A DNA stretch of 64,000 bases from Burkholderiales bacterium (GTDB lineage: Bacteria; Pseudomonadota; Gammaproteobacteria; Burkholderiales; SG8-39). The stretch spans positions 31,422 to 95,421 of the forward strand of contig JACZJV010000115.1 in NCBI GenBank assembly GCA_014860355.1, read 5' to 3'. The notes below the pieces were generated by a model. The model saw only the letters and a list, made by a program, of their open reading frames with translations. It did no database searches and had not been told where the DNA came from. Position numbers and translations under genes: made by a program. Below are positions 57,508 through 64,000 of this stretch, one piece after another (the first letter of the stretch is position 1; every line of letters begins with the position of its first letter).

Positions 57508-59837
57508 TTCTGCGGCTCTACCCTGACTTCGCCGGACATCGGACCCAGGTCCCGGGTCGCGGCGTGCCCCGCGGCGATGCGCACGCAGTCGCGCGGCAGA
57601 CGGTCGTCGAGCGCAGCATTCAAGCCGACTTCGCTCGAACCCTGCTTGACTCTCACCGGCTGGCCGTCTGCGAGGCCCAGTTTCGAGAGCAGCGCCGCGT
57701 TCATCCAGGCGCGCGGCGGCGCCGCATCGCGCGTCTGCTGCAAGGATGCGGCACGGCGCACGATCGCGTCGCCGAAGTAGATGGGAACATCGGCAATGCG
57801 CTGCAGTCCGTCCGATGGCGCCGGGGTCTGCAACTCGACGCCGCTCAGGCGGTTGTCGAGCCTGGCCGCGACCTCGCCCGGCTTGAGTATCTCGTCGCGC
57901 ACTTGTTCGCTGCTGTCGAAGTCGAAACCGGCCAGCCCGAGGAGGTTCCCGAGCACGCGCAGCACTTTCCACGCCGGACGCGCGTCGCCCAGGGGCTTGA
58001 CCACGCCGTTGAAGCTTTGCATGCGGCCTTCGGCGTTGACGAATGTGCCGGAGGTTTCGGTGAAGGGCGCGATCGGCAGCATTACATTGGCGTATTCGAG
58101 GGCGTGGCCCTTGTACGCCGTCATGGAAATCACGAAATCGGTCGCGTGCATCGCCTTGATCGCGGCGCGCGGATCGTGGCAGTCGAGTTCTGGTTCGGCG
58201 TTCAACAACAAATAGGCGTAGCGCGGAGTGGCCAGCATGGCCGCCGCATCGAGGCCGCCTGCCCCGGGAACGGCCCGGGCCAGATATCCACCCACGCTGT
58301 TGGCGGCTTCACCGAAGAAACCGAAGCTTGCACCCAGCAAGCCGGCCAGTTCCTGTGCCAGCAGGCGCAACTGTGTCGCCTGCGCGTGCTGGGTGGCGAA
58401 ATTGCCGAGGAAGATCCCGGCCCTGGCGCCCGAGGCGAGGCTCGCGGCGATGTTCCTGGCCTGCTCGCCGACTTCGACTGCGGCGAGCGCGGCGGGTACC
58501 GGCTGCTGTTTCGCCTCGGCCACCGCCTTTAGCACTTGCGCCAGCATTTCGGGCAGTTCCTGCGGGGGCACGATGGCCTTGTTGGCGAGCTCAAGCAGCA
58601 GATCGTCATCAGTGGCATGGATCAAATTGACCTGCTGCCCGCGCTTTGCCGCCTGGCGCAGGCGGTTGGCGAGGAGCGGGTGGTCCTTGCGCAGGAAGGA
58701 GCCGATGACCAGCACCCGGTCCAGGCTGCCGATGTCCGCGATCTTCATTCCCAGCCAGGGCGCGCCGGCCTGCTTGTGGTCCGCGGAGAAATCCGACTGG
58801 CGCAGGCGGAAATCCACGTTCTCGCTGCCGACGCCGCGCATCAGCTTGCCCAGCAGGTACAGTTCTTCCAGCGTGGAATGCGGCGCTGCGAGCGCTCCGA
58901 GCCCCTGCGCACCGTTCAGCGCCAGCACGTTTTTCACGCCCTTCGCCACCGCGGCCAGCGCCTGCTGCCAGTCGACTTCCTGCCAGTCCCCGTCCACCTT
59001 CAGCATGGGTTGGGTGAGGCGCTCGCCGCTATTCAGACCCTCGTAGGAAAAGCGGTCGCGGTCGCTGAGCCAGCATTCGTTCAGTTCTTCGTTTTCCAGC
59101 GGCAGCACGCGCATGACCTTGTTCGCCATCACCTGCACGATGAGGTTGGAACCGAGGCTGTCGTGCGGGCTCACCGATTTGCGCCGCGCGAGCTCCCAGG
59201 TGCGGGCGCTGTAACGGAACGGCTTGCTGGTGAGCGCGCCTACCGGACACAGGTCGATCATATTGCCGGAGAGCTCGGAATCCACGCTGTTCCCGACAAA
59301 GGAAACTATTTCCGAGTGCTCGCCGCGCCCCATCATTCCCAGTTCCATCACGCCGGCGATCTCCTGGCCGAAGCGCACGCAGCGGGTGCAGTGGATGCAG
59401 CGGCTCATCTCTTCCATCGAGATCAGCGGGCCGATATTCTTGTGGAACACCACGCGCTTCTCTTCCTTGTAGCGCGAAGCGCTCTTGCCGTAACCGACGG
59501 CGAGGTCCTGCAGCTGGCATTCGCCTCCCTGGTCGCAAATCGGGCAGTCGAGCGGGTGGTTGATGAGCAGGAATTCCATCACCGATTTCTGCGCGGTCCT
59601 GGCGTATTCGGAATCGGTAAACACCTTCATGCCTTCGGCTGCCGGCGTGGCGCAGGCCGGCAGCGGCTTGGGCGCCTTCTCCACTTGCACCAGGCACATG
59701 CGGCAGTTGGCGGCGATGGACAGCTTCTTGTGATAGCAGAAGTGCGGAATGGCGATGCCGAGCGCGTTGGCGGCGTCCATCACGGTGGCGCCGTTCTGCA
59801 CCTCGATCTGCCTGCCGTCTATTTCTACTGTGGGCAT
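57504..59837 (-). CDS. nuoG: NADH-quinone oxidoreductase subunit G
   Basis: 777 residues from the ATG at 59837 ([16 protein letters not shown]). [2Fe-2S] ferredoxin-like N-terminus ([19 protein letters not shown]), [18 protein letters not shown] with the His/Cys-ligated cluster, [13 protein letters not shown], then a molybdopterin-oxidoreductase-like domain without the cofactor. It passes electrons from NuoF to NuoI. It is 7 nt after nuoF. Confidence 0.97.
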   Translation of the reverse strand: MPTVEIDGRQIEVQNGATVMDAANALGIAIPHFCYHKKLSIAANCRMCLVQVEKAPKPLPACATPAAEGMKVFTDSEYARTAQKSVMEFLLINHPLDCPICDQGGECQLQDLAVGYGKSASRYKEEKRVVFHKNIGPLISMEEMSRCIHCTRCVRFGQEIAGVMELGMMGRGEHSEIVSFVGNSVDSELSGNMIDLCPVGALTSKPFRYSARTWELARRKSVSPHDSLGSNLIVQVMANKVMRVLPLENEELNECWLSDRDRFSYEGLNSGERLTQPMLKVDGDWQEVDWQQALAAVAKGVKNVLALNGAQGLGALAAPHSTLEELYLLGKLMRGVGSENVDFRLRQSDFSADHKQAGAPWLGMKIADIGSLDRVLVIGSFLRKDHPLLANRLRQAAKRGQQVNLIHATDDDLLLELANKAIVPPQELPEMLAQVLKAVAEAKQQPVPAALAAVEVGEQARNIAASLASGARAGIFLGNFATQHAQATQLRLLAQELAGLLGASFGFFGEAANSVGGYLARAVPGAGGLDAAAMLATPRYAYLLLNAEPELDCHDPRAAIKAMHATDFVISMTAYKGHALEYANVMLPIAPFTETSGTFVNAEGRMQSFNGVVKPLGDARPAWKVLRVLGNLLGLAGFDFDSSEQVRDEILKPGEVAARLDNRLSGVELQTPAPSDGLQRIADVPIYFGDAIVRRAASLQQTRDAAPPRAWMNAALLSKLGLADGQPVRVKQGSSEVGLNAALDDRLPRDCVRIAAGHAATRDLGPMSGEVRVEPQK

Positions 59838-59844
59838 GTTGTTC

Positions 59845-61170
59845 TCAGGCCGCCTTCTCGGCGCGCGCGGCGGCGGTGAAGTAGCCGCCGGGGACATCCA
59901 CCAGGCAGCGCTTGTGGTCGACGTGATACTGGAATTCGTCGCGAAAATGGTTGAGGAAGCTCTTCACCGGCAGCGCCGCAGCGTCCCCGAGGGCGCAGAT
60001 GGTGCGCCCGGCGATGTTGTCGGCGACGTTGGTCAGTAGGTCCAGATCTTCCTGCCGGCCCTTGCCGTGCTCGATGCGGTGCACCATGCGGTACATCCAG
60101 CCCGTGCCCTCGCGGCAAGGCGTGCACTGCCCGCAGGACTCCTCGAAGTAGAAATACGACAGGCGCTCCAGCGCCCGCACCATGCAGGTGGTCTCGTCCA
60201 TCACGATCACCGCCCCCGAGCCGAGCATGGAGCCGGCCTTGGCGATCGAGTCGTAGTCGAGGTCGGTCTGCATCATGACCTGCCCGGGCAGCACCGGCGC
60301 CGACGAGCCGCCGGGGATCACCGCCTTGATCTTCCTGCCGCCGCGCATCCCGCCGGCCATCTCCAGCAAGGTCGCAAACGGCGTGCCCAGCCGCACCTCG
60401 TAGTTGCCTGGCCGGTTGACGTGGCCGGAGACGGAGAACAGCTTGGTGCCGCCGTTGTTGGGTCTGCCCAGGGCGAGGAAGGCATCGCCGCCGTTGTTGA
60501 TGATCCAGGGAACCGCGGCAAAGGTCTCGGTGTTGTTGATGGTGGTGGGCTTGCCGTACAGGCCGTAGCTCGCGGGAAACGGCGGCTTGAAACGCGGCTG
60601 GCCTTTCTTGCCTTCGATCGACTCGAGCAGACCGGTTTCCTCGCCGCAGATGTAGGCGCCCCAGCCGTGCACCGCATGAAGTTCGAACGAAAAATCCGCC
60701 CCGAGGATGTTCCTGCCCAGGTAACCGGCGGCGCGCGCCTCGTCCAGCGCCTGCTCGAACAGCTCGTATTCCGCCCAGATTTCGCCGTGTATGTAATTGT
60801 AGCCGACCGCCGTGCCCATGGCATAGGCTGCGATGATCATGCCTTCGATCAGCATATGCGGGTTATAGCGGATGATGTCGCGGTCCTTGAACGTGCCCGG
60901 TTCGCCCTCGTCCGTGTTGCACACCAGATATTTGGGCCCGGCGTACTGCTTGGGCATGAAGCTCCACTTCAGCCCCGCCGGAAAGCCGGCGCCGCCGCGG
61001 CCGCGCAGCCCCGATTTCTTGACCTCCGCGACGACCGCGTCGGGCGTGATCTTTTCGCCGAGGATCTTTTTCAGCGCGCCGTAGCCCCCGCGCGCCTCGT
61101 AGTCCTTGAGGTGCCAGTTCGAGCCGTCCAGGCCCTTCATCAGGATTGCGTCGGGACCGTAGTCGAGCAT
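59845..61170 (-). CDS. nuoF: NADH-quinone oxidoreductase subunit F (NADH/FMN binding)
   Basis: 441 residues from the ATG at 61170, which overlaps the nuoE stop by one base (TGATG). [16 protein letters not shown] (FMN/NADH site), [32 protein letters not shown], and the [4Fe-4S] motif [14 protein letters not shown] near the C-terminus. It oxidises NADH. Confidence 0.98.
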   Translation of the reverse strand: MLDYGPDAILMKGLDGSNWHLKDYEARGGYGALKKILGEKITPDAVVAEVKKSGLRGRGGAGFPAGLKWSFMPKQYAGPKYLVCNTDEGEPGTFKDRDIIRYNPHMLIEGMIIAAYAMGTAVGYNYIHGEIWAEYELFEQALDEARAAGYLGRNILGADFSFELHAVHGWGAYICGEETGLLESIEGKKGQPRFKPPFPASYGLYGKPTTINNTETFAAVPWIINNGGDAFLALGRPNNGGTKLFSVSGHVNRPGNYEVRLGTPFATLLEMAGGMRGGRKIKAVIPGGSSAPVLPGQVMMQTDLDYDSIAKAGSMLGSGAVIVMDETTCMVRALERLSYFYFEESCGQCTPCREGTGWMYRMVHRIEHGKGRQEDLDLLTNVADNIAGRTICALGDAAALPVKSFLNHFRDEFQYHVDHKRCLVDVPGGYFTAAARAEKAA

Positions 61171-61652
61171 CACTTCAGCTCCGCGAGCAGTTGATCGAGC
61201 TTTTCGCGCGACATGTTGCTGCACATGCGCTTGTTGTTTACCAGCAGCACCGGCGCGTCGCCGCAGGCGCCCATGCATTCGCCCTGCTTCAGCGTGACGC
61301 GGCCATCGGCGGTGGTCTCGTTGAAGCCGACGCCGAGGCGCTGCTTCAGGTGTTCGGCGGCGTCGGCGCCGCCGGAGAGCGCGCACGGCAGGTTGGTGCA
61401 GACGGTGACCTTGTGTCTGCCGCCGGGTTCGAGGTTGTACATATTGTAGAAGCTCGCCACCTCGTACACCGCGATCGGCGGCATGCCCAGGTAACGCGCG
61501 ACGAAGTCCATGGTCTCGTTGGCGAGCCAGCCCTTCTCGTCCTGCGCGATTGCCAGCGCCGCAATCACCGCCGACTGCTTGTGCTCGGCCGGGAACTTGG
61601 CGATCTCGCGATCTATTCTTTGCAACGATTCCGCGCTCAGCATTTCATTCAC
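61170..61652 (-). CDS. nuoE: NADH-quinone oxidoreductase subunit E
   Basis: 160 residues, thioredoxin-like [2Fe-2S] subunit. Cluster ligands in [12 protein letters not shown] and [17 protein letters not shown] (four Cys). The N-terminal helical part contains [19 protein letters not shown]. Forms the NADH dehydrogenase module with NuoF. Confidence 0.97.
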   Translation of the reverse strand: MNEMLSAESLQRIDREIAKFPAEHKQSAVIAALAIAQDEKGWLANETMDFVARYLGMPPIAVYEVASFYNMYNLEPGGRHKVTVCTNLPCALSGGADAAEHLKQRLGVGFNETTADGRVTLKQGECMGACGDAPVLLVNNKRMCSNMSREKLDQLLAELK

Positions 61653-61670
61653 CAGATTTCATTTCGACGA

Positions 61671-62924
61671 TCACCTGTCGACCTCACCGAAGACGAAGTC
61701 CAGCGTGCCGATGATCGCGACCACGTCGGCGATCATGTGGCCGCGCGACATCTCGTTCAGCCCCTGCAGGTGGTTGAAGCCGGCGCCGCGGACCTTCACG
61801 CGGTAGGGCTTGTTCGCTCCGTCGGACACCAGATAGATGCCGAATTCGCCCTTGGAATGCTCGACCGCGGCGTAGGCTTCGCCCGCGGGCACGCGAAAGC
61901 CTTCAGTGAAGAGCTTGAAATGGTGGATCAGCTCTTCCATGCTGCCCTTCATGTCGGCGCGCGCAGGCGGGGCGATCTTGTGATTGTCGACGATCACCGG
62001 GCCGGGATGGGCGCGCAGCCATTCGACGCACTGGCGGATGATGCGGTTTGCCTGGCGCAGTTCTTCCATCCGCACCAGGTAGCGGTCGTAGGTGTCGCCG
62101 TTCACGCCCACCGGGATGTCGAAGTCGAGCCGGTCGTAGACTTCGTAGGGCTGCTTCTTTCTCAGGTCCCACGCAATGCCCGAACCGCGCAGCATGACTC
62201 CGGTAAAGCCAAGCTCGATGGCGCGCTCGGGTGAAATCACGCCGATGCCCACCGTGCGCTGCTTCCAGATGCGATTGTCGGTGAGCAGGGTTTCGTATTC
62301 GTCTATGTGCGCGGGGAAGCGCTCGGTGAAATCTTCGATGAAGTCGAGCAGGCTGCCCGAGCGGTTCTCGTTCATTTGCTCCACCGCCTTGGCGCCGTGG
62401 ATTTTCGATTTCTCGTAGCGCGGCATCACATCGGGCAGGTCGCGGTAAACCCCGCCCGGTCGGTAATAGGCCGCGTGCACGCGCGCGCCCGACACCGCCT
62501 CGTACATATCGAACAGATCCTCGCGTTCGCGAAAACAATACAGGAACATGGTCATCGCGCCGATGTCCAGGCCATGGGCGCCGAGGAACAGCAGGTGACT
62601 CAGGATGCGGGTGATCTCGTCGAACATGACGCGGATGTACTGTGCGCGCTCCGGCACCTCGATGCCGAGCAGGCGCTCTATCGCCATGCAATAGGCGTGC
62701 TCGTTGAGCATCACCGAGAAATAGTCCATACGATCCATGTACGGCAGCCCCTGGACATAGGTCTTTTGCTCGGCCAGTTTCTCCGTCGCGCGGTGCAGCA
62801 TGCCGATATGCGCATCGGCGTTCACCACGACCTCGCCGTCCATTTCCAGCACCAGACGCAGCACGCCGTGCGCCGCCGGGTGCTGTGGCCCAAAATTCAT
62901 CGTGTAATTGCGGATCTCGGCCAT
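61671..62924 (-). CDS. nuoD: NADH-quinone oxidoreductase subunit D (49 kDa)
   Basis: 417 residues from the ATG at 62924. N-terminus [24 protein letters not shown] with the conserved GPQHPAAHG quinone-site loop; the C-terminus [41 protein letters not shown] is complete. Hydrogenase-derived subunit forming the quinone cavity with NuoB. Unusually, it is separated from nuoC by a 301-bp duplicated region with two extra copies of its start (see 62928-63224). Confidence 0.98.
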   Translation of the reverse strand: MAEIRNYTMNFGPQHPAAHGVLRLVLEMDGEVVVNADAHIGMLHRATEKLAEQKTYVQGLPYMDRMDYFSVMLNEHAYCMAIERLLGIEVPERAQYIRVMFDEITRILSHLLFLGAHGLDIGAMTMFLYCFREREDLFDMYEAVSGARVHAAYYRPGGVYRDLPDVMPRYEKSKIHGAKAVEQMNENRSGSLLDFIEDFTERFPAHIDEYETLLTDNRIWKQRTVGIGVISPERAIELGFTGVMLRGSGIAWDLRKKQPYEVYDRLDFDIPVGVNGDTYDRYLVRMEELRQANRIIRQCVEWLRAHPGPVIVDNHKIAPPARADMKGSMEELIHHFKLFTEGFRVPAGEAYAAVEHSKGEFGIYLVSDGANKPYRVKVRGAGFNHLQGLNEMSRGHMIADVVAIIGTLDFVFGEVDR

Positions 62925-62927
62925 GCT

Positions 62928-63074
62928 CTACGCCCGCCTCGAAGCCGCGCTACCCGCGCGCAGATGGTGCAGATGAATTTCAGTGCAGGCTAACTTGCGC
63001 CCGGCGCAAGTTAAGCCCGGCCTTGCCGGGCGGCCGGAACTAAAATTCATCGTGTAATTGCGGATTTCGGCCAT
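62928..63074 (-). CDS. 48-codon mini-ORF 2 with nuoD-like start (duplication product)
   Basis: ATG at 63074; starts [11 protein letters not shown] as NuoD does, then 37 unrelated, basic residues ending AASRRA, with TAG 3 nt before the true nuoD ATG (TAG-AGC-ATG). Two Cys. Probably no function as a protein, but its translation could deliver ribosomes to nuoD. Confidence 0.5.
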   Translation of the reverse strand: MAEIRNYTMNFSSGRPARPGLTCAGRKLACTEIHLHHLRAGSAASRRA

Positions 63075-63077
63075 GCT

Positions 63078-63224
63078 CTACGCCCGCCTCGATGCCGCGA
63101 TATCCGCACGCAGATGGTGCAGGTGAATTTCAGTGCAGGCTAGCTTGCGCCCGGCGCAAGTTAAGCCCGGCTTCGCCGGGCGGCCGGAACTAAAATTCAT
63201 GGTGTAGTTGCGAATTTCAGCCAT
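63078..63224 (-). CDS. 48-codon mini-ORF 1 with nuoD-like start (duplication product)
   Basis: ATG at 63224, one base after the nuoC stop codon. [11 protein letters not shown] followed by the same 37-residue tail as mini-ORF 2 apart from a few changes (Lys/Arg and Asp-Ile/Gly-Ser). TAG lies 3 nt before the ATG of mini-ORF 2. This is the position of the ancestral nuoD start. Confidence 0.5.
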   Translation of the reverse strand: MAEIRNYTMNFSSGRPAKPGLTCAGRKLACTEIHLHHLRADIAASRRA

Positions 63225-63225
63225 G

Positions 63226-63831
63226 TCAGTGCTTGCCCAGATCGCCGTACTGGTCTTCGCGGATGACACGCGGCGTGATTTCACGCGGCTCGATCGTCAC
63301 CGGCTGGTAGATGACGCGCTTCTGCTGCGGGTCGTAGCGCATTTCGACCTGGCCTGAGATCGGGAAATCCTTGCGGAAGGGATGACCGATGAAGCCGTAG
63401 TCGGTGAGTATCCGCCGCAGGTCCGGGTGGCCGGAGAACATGATGCCGAACAGATCGAAGGCTTCGCGCTCGTACCAGTTGGCGTTGTTCCAGATGCCGC
63501 AAAGCGTGTCCACTACGGGAAATGCGTCGTCCTCGGCGAACACGCGCAAGCGCACGCGCCAGTTGTGCTCGATCGAGAGCAGGTGCGAAACGGCGGCAAA
63601 GCGCCGGCCTTCCCACGCCCCTTCGCCGTAGGCGGAGTAGTCCACGCCGCACAGGTCCATCAGCTGCGCGAACGCCAGCGCAGGATCGTCGCGCAGCGTA
63701 CGCGCCGCGGCAACGTAGTCGGCTGCATTCACCACCACGGTGATCTCACCCAGCGCCTGAGCGAGGCTGACAATCCGGTTCCCGAGACCGGCTTGCAGGT
63801 TGCTCTTGAGTTTTTCCAGTTTACCGGCCAT
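63226..63831 (-). CDS. nuoC: NADH-quinone oxidoreductase subunit C (30 kDa)
   Basis: 201 residues, separate from NuoD as in most betaproteobacteria. Core [40 protein letters not shown] is the signature of the family. It joins the peripheral arm of complex I. Downstream it is followed by the duplicated nuoD-start region. Confidence 0.97.
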   Translation of the reverse strand: MAGKLEKLKSNLQAGLGNRIVSLAQALGEITVVVNAADYVAAARTLRDDPALAFAQLMDLCGVDYSAYGEGAWEGRRFAAVSHLLSIEHNWRVRLRVFAEDDAFPVVDTLCGIWNNANWYEREAFDLFGIMFSGHPDLRRILTDYGFIGHPFRKDFPISGQVEMRYDPQQKRVIYQPVTIEPREITPRVIREDQYGDLGKH

Positions 63832-63857
63832 TTAGCGGGTGATGGTCTGAGCGGGCA

Positions 63858-64000
63858 TTAGCGGGCAATCGTATTGGTGCGCTTGATCTTGTTCTGCAGC
63901 TGGATGATGCCGTAGAGCAGGGCCTCCGCCGTGGGCGGGCAGCCGGGCACGTAGATGTCCACCGGCACGATGCGATCGCAGCCGCGCACCACCGAGTACG
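63858..64000 (-). CDS. nuoB: NADH-quinone oxidoreductase subunit B (C-terminal part only)
   Basis: The last 46 residues are visible, the rest lying beyond the window edge. [25 protein letters not shown] contains the final Cys ligand of cluster N2, followed by [16 protein letters not shown] and a TAA stop. 26 nt separate it from nuoC. Confidence 0.97.
   Translation of the reverse strand, partial: YSVVRGCDRIVPVDIYVPGCPPTAEALLYGIIQLQNKIKRTNTIAR

Larger units (their letters stand above)
62891..63227 (-). repeat. 150-bp tandem duplication at the nuoC-nuoD junction
   Basis: AAATTCATSGTGTARTTGCG occurs at 62893, 63043 and 63193 with an exact 150-bp period. Each full unit contains the first 11 codons of nuoD plus a stretch with two palindromes: TAACTTGCGC/GCGCAAGTTA (62991-63013) and GCCCGGC/GCCGGGC (63015-63031), both repeated with small changes at 63141-63181. 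The first copy lies where nuoD would naturally start, one base after the nuoC stop. Confidence 0.93.

Overview
The window looks like a chromosomal segment of a GC-rich betaproteobacterium. The basis is the separate, non-fused nuoC and nuoD genes in a complete-looking nuo operon, the group 2 type PyrF, an AdoCbl-dependent ribonucleotide reductase, TRAP transporters, and overall protein style. Genus cannot be fixed from sequence reading alone. I saw no rRNA, tRNA, CRISPR array, prophage or intact insertion sequence.

Region 1 (1-8.35 kb) is the most striking. A minus-strand gene running off the left edge encodes a giant exported multihaem cytochrome c with 47 complete haem-binding motifs in the visible 1272 residues. 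Divergently transcribed from it, across a promoter region with three GATGTC repeats spaced exactly 11 bp apart, are three plus-strand genes: a small exported protein, a 1025-residue outer-membrane beta-barrel protein carrying two copies of the same N-terminal domain, and a CcmI/NrfG-like TPR protein. Together they look like an uncharacterised trans-envelope electron conduit with its own assembly factor.

Region 2 (8.4-23 kb) holds an MFS transporter with a nuclease-fold hydrolase, a BamE-like lipoprotein, a shortened PPDK-type phosphotransferase paired with a large protein with a PhoU-like C-terminus, class II ribonucleotide reductase NrdJ with a clear terminator, and an Ldh-type dehydrogenase facing a TRAP transporter operon.

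Region 3 (23-33.7 kb) is accessory: several small membrane proteins, including two divergent genes sharing a nearly identical hydrophobic C-terminal tail, then a thioesterase, DUF2189, VOC, FmdB, GNAT and SDR proteins and asnS. A gene-poor stretch at 32-33.7 kb carries a tandem 350-bp direct repeat.

Region 4 (33.7-47.7 kb) has a thiolase with an HMG-CoA-synthase-like/DUF35 fusion, a ravA-viaA-DUF364-nitroreductase operon, a CDF-like transporter, a double rhodanese, a cysteine desulfurase with a methyltransferase, a permease/thioredoxin/DUF2798 cluster, and a BrnT-BrnA toxin-antitoxin pair with a predicted leaderless promoter.

Region 5 (47.8-64 kb, all minus strand) is nuoB(partial)-C-D-E-F-G-H-I-J-K-L-M-N followed by pyrF, a NUDIX hydrolase and an ECF-type sigma factor. 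Between nuoC and nuoD, a 150-bp tandem duplication has created two consecutive 48-codon mini-ORFs. Each starts with the first 11 codons of nuoD and stops 3 nt before the next ATG, ending at the true nuoD start.
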